DNA of 64,000 nucleotides from Primulina eburnea (Eukaryota; Streptophyta; Magnoliopsida; Lamiales; Gesneriaceae). The notes beneath the pieces are model-generated. The model did not search any database. It saw nothing but the letters and a program-made list of their open reading frames with translations, and was not told the origin of the DNA. Where the stretch lies: positions 36,001 to 100,000 of the forward strand of contig NW_027331443.1 in NCBI RefSeq assembly GCF_022965805.1. Direction: 5' to 3'. The position numbers were made by a program, and so were the translations under genes. Below are positions 1 through 11,790 of this stretch, piece after piece; within the stretch, counting starts at the first letter, position 1, and every line of letters begins with the position of its first letter.

Positions 1-500
1 GTTATGGTATTCTAAAGACTCATCTTTCAATTTAGTTGGTTATTCAGATGCAGACTATGCAGGATGTAAACTTGATCGAAAAAGTACAAGTGGATCATGT
101 CAGTTTCTAGGAGACCGACTGATTTCTTGGTTCAGCAAAAAGCAAACATCCATAGCAACTTCCACAACTGAAGCAGAATATCTTGCTGCTGGAAGCTGTT
201 GTGCCCAACTGCTCTGGATTCAGCAACAACTGAGAGATTATGGAGTTGATGCTAAAGAATCACCTATATTTTGTGACAACACAAGCACAATTGCTATAAC
301 CTACAATCCAGTTCTTCACTCTCGAACCAAACACATAGATGTCAGACATCACTTCATCAGAGATCAGTGCTCTCAAGAAGGAAATCAGACTGGAATACGT
401 CTCAACTGAACAACAAGCAGCTGATATCTTCACCAAGCCACTGGCTGAGACTAAGTTTTCTCACTTCCGCAATATACTTGGATTAATTGATTTATCTTAA
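1..500 (+). pseudogene. Ty1/copia pol C-terminus (RNase H end), broken
   Basis: This is the 3' end of a copia polyprotein whose beginning lies left of the window. It shows the RNase H motifs typical of copia: GYSDADYAG near 35-65, the KSTSG stretch near 80-95, and TEAEY near 170-180, then the K-H-I-D-V-R-H-H-F block near 330-360 and an ADIFTKPL block near 420-445. A one-base frameshift near 370 separates the last two blocks. The frame ends at TAA 498-500. RNase H removes the RNA template during reverse transcription in the cytoplasmic particle. The element continues rightward to the LTR ending at 5398. The family assignment is sure; the frameshift means this copy could not make the full polyprotein. 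Confidence 0.93.
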
Positions 501-716
501 TTAATGATCATTGTTCGTAATTTGTTGATTAAGCTTTATTGTTGTTTTACCGAATATTTAAGTGAGTTGCTTATTCTTATGAACTCCTAACTGATGTCAG
601 CAAGTGTTTGTATTGTTCTTATGGTTATGTTTCCTAACAAATCATTGCAGGCAGAGATAAAAGAACAACGACGATAAAACATAATAAATATTTTCATTAA
701 TCAGGAGAGGAGCCGG

Positions 717-1094
717 TTACATTGTTACAATATTTTCCTCCACAGAATCTATCCACAAACTCATCCATGCAGCTAGTGCTGAGGAAGAAGTTTTGCAGAA
801 ATCATGGGAGGCAGCGATGCGGCGGAGGATCTCCAGCTCCTTCAGAAGAAAGAGCTTGTAGAGATAACCTTCTTTAAAAAGGTCCACCCCCGCAGGAACC
901 TCTAGGAGCTCCCGCACCTCTTGTAGTTGGGCCTTCCGCCTGAAAGAGGAGACCCGTCCAGAGTAATACAGGAACTCCAGCTCCTGCATCTCTTCCCAGT
1001 AACGAAGGCTAGTGTAGAAGACTTCATCTTCTATGAACTGCTTCCTAGCTTGCAGAGTAAACTGAGCGTCACTTGAGCTTCCAGCGTCTGCCAT
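717..1094 (-). CDS. Antisense ORF of a SIRE-like copia element, unknown function
   Basis: A 125-codon open frame runs opposite to the host retroelement, between its pol end (500) and its extra ORF (from 1708). I do not recognise a domain. The protein starts with an S/D-rich leader, then a charged stretch rich in E, L, R and K (about residues 15-100) that looks helical and may form a coiled coil; there is no signal peptide or membrane segment. A good TATA box lies 57 bp upstream on the same strand (1151-1160), which makes independent antisense transcription plausible. Antisense ORFs near the 3' end are known in some plant gypsy elements (Tat/Grande types); in this copia element it is an observation from sequence alone. 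It could be a chance ORF, but the intact frame in a decayed element and the promoter argue against that. Confidence 0.55.
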   Translation of the reverse strand: MADAGSSSDAQFTLQARKQFIEDEVFYTSLRYWEEMQELEFLYYSGRVSSFRRKAQLQEVRELLEVPAGVDLFKEGYLYKLFLLKELEILRRIAASHDFCKTSSSALAAWMSLWIDSVEENIVTM

Positions 1095-1150
1095 TATCTT
1101 TATCTGTGTAGAATTACTTGCTGAGATGAATTTTGGCTAACCCCTTCACT

Positions 1151-1160
1151 CTTATTTATA
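1151..1160 (-). promoter_or_regulatory. TATA box for the antisense ORF
   Basis: Read on the minus strand the site is TATAAATAAG, a near-perfect plant TATA box. It lies 57 bp before the ATG at 1094, the spacing expected for a short 5' leader. There is no other reason for a TATA box here, because the LTR promoter of this copia element is at 4791-4800 on the other strand. Confidence 0.5.
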
Positions 1161-1707
1161 GGGCAAAACAAAGGAGGGATACGAAGGACATCTCTCTGTG
1201 ACGTTTGCTATACCCAGCACCATACTCATCATTAATATTCTCTATCTATTGCCGTCATTTTGCTTTAATAGATTAAGGGGGAATAATGGTTCAAGAGGTT
1301 AACTGAGAAGACAGTCGTTAGTAAATTCTCGACTGAAAGAACTCAGTCTTATCAACTGATCTATCAGTCGACTTTTTCACTAATCTTCTCATATAAGTTA
1401 ACTAATTAACCCAATTTTATTCCAAATCAAATGACGTGACCATCTGCTAAACTGATCATGACTCTTGATTTTCTTTACGTGGAGTTATCTTCACCACTCA
1501 ATTCGTACACACGATTGTAGCACACGTACTACTTTGTTTCTTTCAAAATTCTTGGGACTGACACGTGTCCAGAGTTTGAATGGTCACGTACATATGTACT
1601 ATTACCCGCCTCTTTTCAGTCTTACTTTTCGACTACGTCAAATTCTCCTTAGGGCAAGAACTACCTCATTCCTCGAATTTTCTTTCAGGCAATTTATCAG
1701 TTATCAA

Positions 1708-4342
1708 ATGGCAACCCAAATTCCCGCTTTCATGCTAAATTCTATGACCATCAACTTTGGATCTATATTATCCTTCGGCGATGCTGAAGTTCAGAAAGTA
1801 TTTCAGAAGCTTGAAGCTGCTGGTCTAAGAACATTTTTGGGACAATCTTCTCAAGATATCTATCCCAAAGAACTTCAGGATTTCTACTCTTCTGGCGTGA
1901 TTGATTCTGAGGGAAATATCAGGTCTACTATCAATGATCAGTTGCTGATCATTTCTGAAGATTCTCTTGGTGATTTCTTTCATTTACCTTCTGAAGGTAT
2001 GGCACAACTCTCAGATGTCAAGGCGTCTGATATTGAAGAGATGCAAGTCTCTCTTTCTATTGATGGACGAAAGATTAAGGTTTCAGATCCTAAGAAAGAA
2101 CTGAAACATGAAGTTCAATTGCTAGCTGATGTTATTGCAAAAGGAATTTTGGCAAAAGCAGGATCATTCGCTGCTCTAACTTTAGAGAAATTTCAGGCCA
2201 TTACCGTTATTATGGACTGGTCAAAAATTTAACTGGAAGCGTCTCATTTTTAATGTTCTGAAGAATATGTTTCTGTCTTCTAAACAATCCAAGGGCTTTG
2301 CAGTTCAAATCAGTTATTTACTGAAAGCTAAAGGCTTAGTGGCTGAGGACTCTGAGATAACATCGAAATTTAAGGTGTTCAATGCAAAGAACACAATGCC
2401 AATCAAATCCAAAATGGACTTGACCACTACTCAGTTTGTGAAAATCAAACAGGAAATTGGGACTCAGTTAGCCGCTCCCAAATCAGTCAAGAAAACCAAA
2501 ACGTTGGCTCAACTGCAGATTGCCAAAAGAAAGTTGGTTTTAAGTTCATCAGAATCAGAAAAGACTCCATCTCCTCACATTGTGAAGAAGCCAAGAACTC
2601 AAAGGGTTAAAACAACTTCTGAGGTAACCAGTCCGACTGACAAAATGATTTCCTTCACTGATCAGCAACCTATAGAAGCAGTTCCTCTGCAGATTATTCC
2701 ACAAGATGATTCAGCAAGTACCATAAAAAAATCGGTTAGGACGCAAGCTCCTGTTACTCAAATATCTCGACCAATTGGTGTGGCACCTGCAAGACCTAAA
2801 GGGATAAAGTTTATAGAACCGGTGGAATCAACTCGAACAGGACTGGAAATCCCTCATATCTTAAGTGGTGATAAAGGAAAAGAGAAATTGATTGTGGAAC
2901 CCAGACCCTCAAACCCAATTCAGACTCATATTGATCTCGTATGGGCAATAGTGAACAGTTTTGCTGCTGCAAAAACTAAGTCCTATGACGCTTGGGTAGC
3001 CTATCGTACTGAAGTTTTTGCCAAGCAACTGAAGGAGAAGTCCGAACTGAGAAAATTCATCCAGTTGGAGGCCCTCGTTCTCCGCACGGTCAAAGCTGCA
3101 ACTATTGCTCAAGCCTTGGAGAGAAAAAGCTATTTCTTTGATCAGCTGAGAGCAAAGAAGTTGGCTCAAATTGTTGCTAAACTTAAGAACAACTACTTGC
3201 CAACTGCCCCTACTGCATATGCTGATCAAGCTGTAATCACTCAGCTTGACACTGATCTGATGGGGATACTATCTCGAATCAAATTTTGGGAATCAGATCA
3301 AGAACTCGTGGTCTACCAAGGAGATTCAGATGATGACAATGAGGAACAAGTTGAAACAACATTCTCTGACAAAACAGCACCATCATCCGCCTTAGTTCTG
3401 GTTCCAACTGGAGAACCAGTTTCTGATAAGCTTCCTTCACCACCTGTTGAACAACTACTATATACTGAAGCGGAGCTATCTCTTGCTCATATTGTTGAAG
3501 TGATTCAAGCAGTGGTAGAGGAGTCCCACTTTAGTGCACCAGTTAATGATCCAGTTGATCGCTCTGCTGATCAAACCAATCTACAGGTCACTATTTCTTC
3601 AGTCGAAATTGTTCCACCAGACCAATCTGCTGATCAGGGCTTACAAATTGATATGCCAGTTGAATCAATTGATCATTCACTAGAGGCATCAGTTCAGGTT
3701 GTGTCACCATCAACTGTACAACATTCTCCCTCACCATCTTTAGATCAAGAAGCAACGACTGCTGATGAGACTCCGGTTCAAGGGACAATAACTGGAACTG
3801 ATACTTCAGTTCAGCCAATTGCTGATACCAAGATAACTGACCAAGCCTTGGTCATTACTCAGCAAACAACAAGTGAACCAAGCACTTCTCATCAATCCAA
3901 CCCTCCATCTTCAGCAGATTTTGATCTCATTTTTGAGGAAGTCCAACATATGCAGGACAGCATGAATCAAATAATTTCGGCCATTTCCAAAATTCAAAAT
4001 ACGCAACTTTCGCACAGTGTGAAGTTAGACGATACTCGGGAATCCATCAAAAGACTGAAGGCCATCGAATCTGCTGTTACCGCTCTTTCTTTTGCAGTCA
4101 GTGACATTCAGAAAAATAGAGGTATCATATCCGGTCTGACTGCCACTCAAGAACTCATTAATCAACGCGTCAACAATGTGGAATCGCTTATGTCTCGGAA
4201 ATTTGATCTACTGCAAGTCACACTGTCTACTGCTATTGAAAATATGTCATGCTCTGTCACGGTTCTTTCTTCTCACGTTCGCAAGCTATCTGACAAGATG
4301 GAGCAGTTTGACAAAAAGGGGGAAGAGCAGAAGAATTCTTAG
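1708..4342 (+). pseudogene. Extra 3' ORF (env-like position) of a SIRE-like copia element
   Basis: A long frame, nearly 880 codons, lies downstream of pol and ends 120 bp before the 3' LTR, where SIRE-type copia elements keep their extra or env-like ORF. I chose the ATG at 1708 because the copy at 18140-20747 aligns from close to that point. A one-base frameshift near 2215 splits it into 1708-2232 and 2267-4342. The N-terminal third is a globular, conserved domain; the middle is K/S/P-rich and basic, then acidic and Q/T/S-rich; the last 130 residues look like a coiled coil. I see no signal peptide or membrane segment, so a true envelope role is unsupported. A TTTTCTTTCAG acceptor-like site just upstream (1679-1689) suggests expression from a spliced RNA. 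Function unknown. Confidence 0.75.
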
Positions 4343-4451
4343 TAGTACAGCAGTATTGATTGTATCAGATTTCTATTATTTCAGTTGTTGATCTTATTTT
4401 ATCTACTATGCAGAATTCAGTTATTTATTCCAAGTTTTGTCAAAACACCAT

Positions 4452-4463
4452 AAAGGGGGAAAT
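4452..4463 (+). other. Polypurine tract of the left copia element
   Basis: The purine run AAAGGGGGAAAT sits directly before the TG that opens the LTR at 4464. It is the primer site for plus-strand DNA synthesis and fixes the LTR boundary and the + orientation of the element. Confidence 0.85.
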
Positions 4464-5398
4464 TGTTGGAAACTTAATTCGGCGTTTGACAAAAGACTCA
4501 ACTGAATTCAGCAACTAAAAGCTACCAACTGATCGACTCAACTGAACCTAGCTTAACTGATATTTCAGCAGATATTCTCGCCAGTTCATTCTCGCCAACT
4601 GATTTGTTATCAGCTGATCTTTCAGCTGTACACGTCATAAAGTGAAAACGACAACCGACAAATAGTACAGTCTTCTGCGAACTGGTAGTGGATCGCCGCA
4701 TTTCAGAAGTTGCAGTGTACGATCTATCAGGGAATATTGACGTGGCAAACAACGGCTGTTATTCAAATAAATGTTACCGTTGACAGAAGCCTATAAATAG
4801 TCGAAGAGAGCAGCTGAAGAACTACCGATTCAGAACTACTCATTTTACTTGCTGTTACTCTGCGAAAATATTCTCTCAACTTCGTCAAATCAAAGCTCAA
4901 GCTTATCAGTTTTATCAGTAGCATTCAGGCTACGTTTTGAGCTAGAAAAGGCACTTTGTAATCTTTGATAAATTGTACAAGTTGTGCTAAGATCAGTTGT
5001 GATCTGTAAAAGAGTTGTTAACTAAGAGTTTCAGTTTTGGTAATAGATAAGTCCAAACTGAAGTGGGTCAGTACACGTTATTGTATTTGATCAAAGTCTT
5101 TTAGTGAATATCCTATCTTTGTGATAGAAGGGGTGACGTAGGAGTTATTCAAGTCTCCGAACATCCAGAAACATTTCTTGTGTTATTTACTTTCAGTTAT
5201 TTATTCTATCTTTCAGTCAGTTAGTTTTCCGCAACTGTTTTATTCAGTTTAACTGATTGTTATCGACCGACGAGATACTTGAGTCAGTTTGTAACAAAAC
5301 TGTACCCAACCTTTCGAAGAAGTTTTAATCTAGCAAGTGTTTATTCAACCCCCCCCCCCCTTCTAAACACTTTCACGCTGAGTTAACCGATCCTATCA
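4464..5398 (+). repeat. 3' LTR of SIRE-like copia element (935 bp)
   Basis: The LTR starts TGTTGGAAAC just after the polypurine tract and ends in CCTATCA at 5398. A TATA box lies at 4791-4800 (CTATAAATAG). A 12-base C run at 5349-5360 lies close to the 3' end, as is usual in the U5 region of this LTR group. The 5 bp after it, ACGTC, are the expected right TSD; they are also the point where the family-A LTR remnant resumes, so the copia element inserted into that LTR. The 5' LTR is outside the window. Confidence 0.88.
4791..4800 (+). promoter_or_regulatory. TATA box in copia LTR
   Basis: CTATAAATAG about 330 bp into the LTR marks the likely U3 promoter; transcription should begin about 30 bp downstream, near 4830. 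In this 3' LTR copy it would fire outward into flanking DNA. Confidence 0.7.
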
Positions 5399-6779
5399 AC
5401 GTCATATTTAAAGATTAAATTAAAAGACCTCGATTTAAGCTAAATAAAAATATGAAAAAATTCATGTAGGCTTCAATAATTATTTAGGACATGTTAGAGT
5501 CAATGAAATTAAGAAAATGTCAAAAACAGGAAATTTTACGTCCAGGGTAAAACAGTCGTTTTACAACTAGAAATTAGTAAACATCATGGTAGTGTCCTGA
5601 ATACTGTTTTATATGCTAATGTGATTATTTTCAATGATTATGGATGTTTATGAATTTTTATATGTTAAATTATATTTTTTAAATGTCTATGAAATTTTTA
5701 TGGTTTAATTATGGACATTTAAAAGACATGTTGCATGTTTGGTTTAAAAGAAAAACGTTACACGCATGTTTAAATTTTATAAAGTGATGATAATATGAAA
5801 GTTGAAGGAAGTGAAGTAATTTTGACTAATATGATGATATGTTGGAAATTTCGTGAGTGTTATTGTCTCAGTGGGAGCCCGACGATCGTGTTTCTTTGGA
5901 TACAGATATGAATATGTATATCAATACGATGATATGTTAGTACGTAAGGCAAAGGCCTAGTTGACCGGTGAGTGTTGTTGGTGACCCCGCCATCCAGTAC
6001 TGTGGTTACGGTAGATGGATCCATCGCCCAACACGTAGACGTAGACGTTGATGAACACGTAAGTCACAATTAACGATCTGAATTCAACGAAAGGAAAAAA
6101 GAATACGTATATGTGGATGATAATATGAATATGAATATGTTGAGGATGATATGAATATGTTTATGAAAAATGATCGTGAAAATATTTTTAAAGATTATAC
6201 ATCATGAAAATGTTTACGAAAATGTTAATGTTTGAAGTTTATGTTTCTTCATGAAAACAATATTTTAAGTACAAGTATTTTTCACTGTTGTATGTGATTT
6301 TTATAAGTATTATTTGGTATCAAGAATATGATGTGTTGAGTCTTTAGACTCAATAGGTGTGATTGATACAGGTGATTATGATAATAATATTTATGGAGGT
6401 CTTGACGGTTGAATTTGCTGGACTGAAGGTGCAAATAACCCGAGGACATACGCTAGTTTTCCGCACTAGTTTACGATTCATGATTTTAAGTTATGTTTAA
6501 GGTATTTTTAAAACCTTTATTTATGTTATGTGAGATTTTTGAGAGGTTATAGTATGAGCTATACTTTTCAAATAATATTTTTAGTTTGATAAAACGTTTG
6601 ACGATTTTATGCTTTAAAATATTTTCTCTTGGATTTTTAAATGTTAGTTGGATGTTTTTTTTTAAATTGTGTCACGATATTTTAAAGTATTTAGATATAT
6701 GTATATTTTGAATTATGGATATTAAGGAGAGAAAAAAAATTTCTAGCACGATTTAAGAAAACGAATAGCAGACATTTCA
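5399..6779 (+). repeat. Family-A gypsy LTR remnant (3' part)
   Basis: This stretch matches, in reverse complement, the family-A LTRs at 15058-17965 and 30896-34609: the block around 5410-5600 (the element's TTTAAAGATTAA and AATTATTTAGGACATGTTAGA segments), the ATG-rich middle, the motif TGAGTCTTTAGACTCA at 6337-6352, and an LTR end GACATTTCA at 6771-6779. Its 5' part lies left of the window because the copia element inserted at 5398/5399. No primer-binding site follows the LTR end, so it may be a solo LTR or a strongly decayed element. Divergence from the other family-A LTRs is high in the last 150 bp. Confidence 0.75.
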
Positions 6780-7664
6780 ATAGCTATATGCACCTTGTCG
6801 TGGAAAGCGTGTAAGAAGAAGAAGAAGATACACCTATTGATGTGGCAGAAAAAGAACAGTGACAATGGAGAGATGATAAGGTAGGCTAGAATAGTATTAT
6901 GGTTATATGATATGAAAATAAAGAAGTGTAACATTGCTTTGGGAATGTACAAAGATAAGTTGAATTATATTATTGGGAATGTACCTATAAGATATAAGTT
7001 GACTTATATTTTTAGGTATAAACCTATGTGATATAAGTTTACTTACATTTTGGAAATTCACTTATCGAAAATAAGCTTCCGACTTAAAATGAAATGTTTG
7101 ACTCGAGGATAATAGATTATTTATGAAAATATGATATAAGAATTATATAAGTTTTGATATTCAGATGTAGAATTTTATTTTTGTGTCAATAATTAACGGT
7201 ATGTACATTAAATTTATGATACTAAGTGCTAAATTTAAATATATAGGATTTGTAATATCTTATGAAGGTAAGAAATACTATCTATCAAGAAATTTATATT
7301 ATTTTTAGGTCATTGTCTTATGAAAATAAAATAAGATATTGATGGGCATGGAGGAAGTGTAGCATACATAATAAATTCTGACTGTTCATATAGTACAAAA
7401 AAAGGGAGAAGATTTGAGGAGAAAGACATCCAACAAAACTTGTTTGTGTTGAAGCATGCTAGGCTCATAGTCTTGATTAAAGAAAGATTTAGTAAAAGAA
7501 GAATTATTTGAGGAATTAGTTTCTTTCGTACAAGGTTGAAATAAATTTTAACTAGGTTATAACTCTGGGGACTTGAGTCAATAAGCTGATAAGGAGTTAT
7601 GTTCTAAGATTTTGTATTGGTTTTAAGTTTTGAGATGGTAATCATGATAATTTATTCCATTCCG
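6780..7664. other. AT-rich stretch without recognisable genes
   Basis: About 880 bp of AT-rich sequence with only short frames. It contains degenerate repeats of a phrase resembling TATAAGTTGACTTATATTTT near 6950-7040. It may be the decayed leader or gag region of the gypsy pol that becomes recognisable at 7665, but I see no gag motif. Confidence 0.4.
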
Positions 7665-9389
7665 ATTTTATTCAGTGTACTACGGGAATTGATTAGTTGG
7701 GCAAGAATCAAGCAATGATAGATTATCAGCGTAAGAATGCCAAACTCCAATACAAGAATAAATCGTATTTCATGGCAAGGACAAGGAACAAAAATACTTC
7801 ATTTCTGCTTCTTAGACTTAGAAAGCCATGGAGTATGGCTTAGAAGTCTAATTAGCAGTAATGAGAGAAGAAAAAGAAGGAATTGATATCAAGTTATAAA
7901 ATATTCCTGTGGTACGAGAGCTCCAGAAACGTTACTTTCAATTATCTCACACCGTGAAGTAGAATTCGAAAGTAGCTTGATAGCTTGTGCAACACTAAAA
8001 TCTAAGGAACCTTAGAGAATGGCTTCAGTTGAACGCAATGAGCTAAAAGATAGATTCCAATATTTGTTAGACAAAAACAAATCAGAACAAATGCCTATCC
8101 TTGAGGATCTTCACTCTTATTGGTACGGAAGAATGGTGAAGGTACAAGATATTGTGTCGATATGCAAAGAACTCAATAAGATCAAGAACAAATGTCATCT
8201 TTCAAGAATAGATGTCCTTTTGAATCAATAAAAGGAGCTAAGATCTTTACAAAGCTCTATCTAAGGTCAGACTACCAAAACCAAAGGCCAAGGCTGAGAA
8301 TGTTCCTAAAACAACCTTAAAAAGAAAAGGTTATGGACACTATGAGTCCATAATAATTCCTTTTGTTATGTCCAATGCTCCAACAATATTCATAGAACTC
8401 ATGAACAGAGTGTTCAAGAAATTCCTTGACAAGTTTGTGGTAGTATTTATTGATGACATTCTTGCATATTCAACAAGTGAGAAAGACCGCAAGGAAGATC
8501 TTCGTCTTACTCTGCAAATGCTCAGAGAAAATTAACTACACTAAATTTAAGAAATGTGAATTTTTACTAAAAAAACGTCACATTCCTGGGTCATATAATC
8601 TCTGAAATGAGCATATCAGTGGGTCACAAGAAGGTGGAGACAATCATGGACTGGCCTTGACCGAAAACTGGAATAAAAATTCGAAGCTTTCTAGGATGAG
8701 TTGGCTATTAAGAAATGTGTTGAAGGATTTTCTTCCTCCCACCAAGTTCACTCTGAAGAACTCTAAATTCAATTATAGTGAAGAATGTGAGAAGAGTATT
8801 AGATCCTGAAAAAGAACTAGCTTCTATGCCATTATTAGTACTTCTCGAATAAGGCATCAATTTCAAGATTTACAATGACGTATCGAAAGAGGATTGTGAT
8901 GTGTTCTCATTCAAGAGGGGCAAGTAATTACCTATGCATCAAGGAAATTAAAATTATGTGAGCAAAATTATCCAACACATGATATTGAATTAGTCTCAAT
9001 TATATTTGTGCCAAAGATCCGGAGAATCAACTTCTTTGGTTTCAAATGTGAGATATTTACCGATCACCAAAGCCTCAAATACCGTTTACACAAAAGGAAA
9101 TAAACGTGAGAAAAAGAAGGTGAATCTGGCTATTGAAAGATTATGACCTAAGACTAACAAGATAGCTAATGCGCTATGCCAAAAGGACTACATAGTGTTA
9201 TGACAAGAATTTTGTCCAATAGAAACCAAAAATTCTTTCCGATTTTGGAAAAAGTTTTCGGGAAGCCATGAGTACCAAGATCACTGTCAGCATGTCTTGT
9301 CAATCCCAAACTAAGAATAAAAATACAAACTCTTGAAGATATTCTTAGGGCACGTGCCATAGAATTCAGAGGAAATTGAAGTAAACAAC

Positions 9390-10717
9390 TGTAGCGCCCT
9401 TACCCGAGCCACTACTAAACAGACTAATAAACATGCAACATTAAACTTAATACCAACAATTAAACAGCGGAAACCAAATACTTAATCATCTTACAACCCA
9501 AATGATAACAAAACAATAACGAAAGTCTTAAACATTAATACAACCATAACAAATACAAAACATAACCCTGAACGAGAAAACGATAAACCACAGAAAACCT
9601 CCACTGGATCACCACCGAAAACCCAACTGCTCTAGCCACTGCCCTGGTCGTCCGAACCGTCCAACCTAAGACCTGCCCCGTGGAATGGGGTGCCCAAGAT
9701 GAAAACAAGGACGTGAGCGAAAATCGCCCAATACGAGAATATACGAGTATACAAACTGATATGATGCATGAAAAATGCAATATGCTCGGATATCAAGGAT
9801 CAAGTCAAGAATCTCATGCTCAGTCTAGAGGCGCCTGAGTGTGTAGTCTCTGATATGTCCTAGGCATGTTTTGGCTCCCACACTCATCATTAAGACGTGG
9901 ACCTGCAATGTCCAGGTCATCAGAGCCCGCGGGTCCCGTCGGACACTGTAGCTCTCGATGCCCCATCGTCCACAATACAGAATAGGGCTGAGCGGCCCCA
10001 ACAAACGAGGTATATCTCAAAAGATATCAGGCTCAACATGATATGTCATGCATAATATGCCAAAGCAGTAAAACATGTATCATGCAACAGATAAATATGC
10101 AGCATATAAGTGTGTATACTACGCTTGGATATCTCAGTCAGTACATCACGTACCTCACTAAAACAATCTGACAGAAAGATCTGAACATAGACAACACCAA
10201 CATAATGAAATCACTAACAAACCAGATCAAACATGCTACAAAGATCTCCCTATGATCCTTAAATCACTATCTAAGGATTTAGGATTATACCTGCGTCCGT
10301 CGTCAGCCCGCTGATGATGTCTCCATCTCAGTACACCGACCTCCTCGAGTCGACACTAGATCCGAAACTTCCCGACACCAAATTGCCCTAGAAACTGGCT
10401 AGAAAACCTAAGGTACAACTAGAACTCTCTCTGAAGAATGCGGTGAAGGAAACAAAAGAATCGGCTTCCATTTATAGGCTGCATCCGCACTATTTCAGAA
10501 AATCTGAACCAATCTTATCTGCCACGTGTCAGAATCTCATTGGTCTAGTTGGATTTCTCGAGATAATGTAATCCGAAGTAGGTTGGGTTATCCATTTAAA
10601 ATTCGGTGGATACCAACAGTTTAATCCCGAATTATCAATTCTTTAAAACTTAATTAACAACTCATTAATTATGTCTTAATTAATACTTTATTCAAAATAG
10701 GAATTCGGGTCATTATA
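9390..10717 (-). repeat. Solo LTR, 1328 bp, with 5-bp TSD
   Basis: The insert begins TGTAGCGCCC at 9390 and ends CATTATA at 10717. It is flanked by ACAAC at 9385-9389 and again at 10718-10722, and the interrupted integrase frame continues across once one ACAAC is removed. The expected terminal CA is now TA, a single C-to-T change. I place it on the minus strand because a TATA box on that strand (TATAAATG at 10469-10476) then lies about 240 bp into the LTR. It is unrelated by eye to the other LTRs here. A solo LTR forms by recombination between the two LTRs of a full element. Confidence 0.9.
10469..10476 (-). promoter_or_regulatory. TATA box in solo LTR
   Basis: TATAAATG on the minus strand, followed downstream on that strand by an A-rich leader. 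It supports minus orientation of the 9390-10717 LTR. Confidence 0.5.
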
Positions 10718-11133
10718 ACAACCCCATTTGATTGAATTTGCCGATAACAATTGTCGTGGAAGTATTGAAATCGGAGAGAAAGATTTCACGGTACCGAATT
10801 GTTCGAGTAACTTTTGATAAAGTAGCTTTTAGCAAGGAAAAACTCAAGGCAGCTCAAGATCGACAAAAGAGCTAGGCTAATTTAAAGTGAAGACCATTGG
10901 AGTATGAAATCGGCGAGAAAACATATGTTAAAGTTTCCCCTATGAAAGGAGTTGCTCGATTCAGCGAATCTCAAAAGCTAAATCCAAGGTATGTCGGACC
11001 CTTCAAAATTCCTGAAAGAGTCAGAACCCTAGCTTATCGACTTGCCTTGCTGCCGGACATGTCAAGAATCCACAACGTCTTCCACGTTTCGCAGCTAAGA
11101 AGATACATTCCCGATCAGTTCGACTGCGTTTGA

Positions 11134-11245
11134 TTATTTAGGGCATTAATTACCAGTTTGGGCAACTTCAGTTTAATTCAGTTGAGTCAATCTCAGCAAT
11201 CTTTAAAATATTTATTTGTCAAACTCAAAAATTCTAATTCAAACA
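11134..11245 (-). repeat. Fragment of a reversed SIRE-like copia 3' LTR
   Basis: Read on the minus strand this begins TGTTTGAATT and resembles the first 110 bp of the LTR at 4464 (shared TTTGACAAA and GACTCAACTGAATT blocks). Next to it at 11246-11258 is a polypurine tract on the minus strand (AAAAGGGGGAAAT). The rest of the LTR is missing, and the decayed gypsy pol abuts at 11133. This marks the 3' end of the reversed copia remnant that resumes at 17971. Confidence 0.75.
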
Positions 11246-11318
11246 ATTTCCCCCTTTTAGTTGTTATCAAAACATAGAATTCAGGAACTGATAAACTCCA
11301 TTGTAGATAAATTAACTG

Positions 11319-11378
11319 TGAAACGTCTGCTTATTCGTTGTCTTAAAAATTACTAGGAAAAATAAAATTACTAGGAAA

Positions 11379-11439
<61 letters not shown>

Positions 11440-11790
11440 AACTCTCACATTTTCGGTCAATGAATATACTTATACATAAAACTACTTTTGCACCATTTTA
11501 AAATAAACCATCCAACTAGTGTTTGGAAATCCAAAGGGAATAGTCAAAACCAGAAATCGTAAAACGTTTTACCAAATCTAAAAAGCAATAAATGTTGAAA
11601 AGTGTAGCCCATATTAAACCTCTCAAAAATCTCTCAAAAGCATAAATAAAATGTCGTCAAAATCTTTAATGTAAAATCATAAACTTAACTGCGGAAAATA
11701 GAAGCGCTGATGCTCGGGTTATGTGCATCGACAGTCCAGCAAGTCACCCATCAAGACCTCCAATATCATAGTTATTAACATCACCTGCAA
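11319..11790 (-). repeat. Truncated 3' LTR of family-A element
   Basis: It matches the start of the 15058-17965 LTR (TGAAACGTCTGC onward) for about 470 bp, apart from an added TA microsatellite at 11382-11437. At about 11786-11790 the LTR phrase ATCACCTGCA runs directly into pol sequence. The join falls in a short shared word around GCAGGTGA, which suggests deletion by microhomology. Confidence 0.85.
11382..11437. repeat. (TA)n microsatellite
   Basis: An uninterrupted TA dinucleotide run of about 55 bp inside the truncated family-A LTR. It is absent at the same place in the other LTR of this element (around 15100), so it expanded after insertion. Confidence 0.9.

Larger units (their letters stand above)
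7665..11133 (+). pseudogene. Decayed Ty3/gypsy pol, interrupted by a solo LTR
   Basis: Fragments of one pol gene appear in order on the + strand: the protease end near 7665-7760 (IDYQRKN block), the RT start at 8019-8231 (ELK...LLDK and ELNKIKNK blocks), RT catalytic core VVFIDDILAYS near 8440-8475, RNase H near 8870-9130 (ITYASRKL, TDHQSLKY), the integrase end near 9310-9389 (TLEDILRA), then after the inserted LTR a good C-terminal integrase block at 10897-11133 (YVKVSPMKG, VGPFKI, IHNVFHVSQLRRY). Stops and frameshifts occur throughout. No LTRs of its own are identified. The 3' end is lost at 11133, where the reversed copia LTR fragment begins. Confidence 0.85.

Noticed and set aside
8019..8231. 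Stand-alone small gene
   Set aside because: Its ELK...LLDK and ELNKIKNK blocks are the start of a decayed reverse transcriptase in register with downstream pol fragments.
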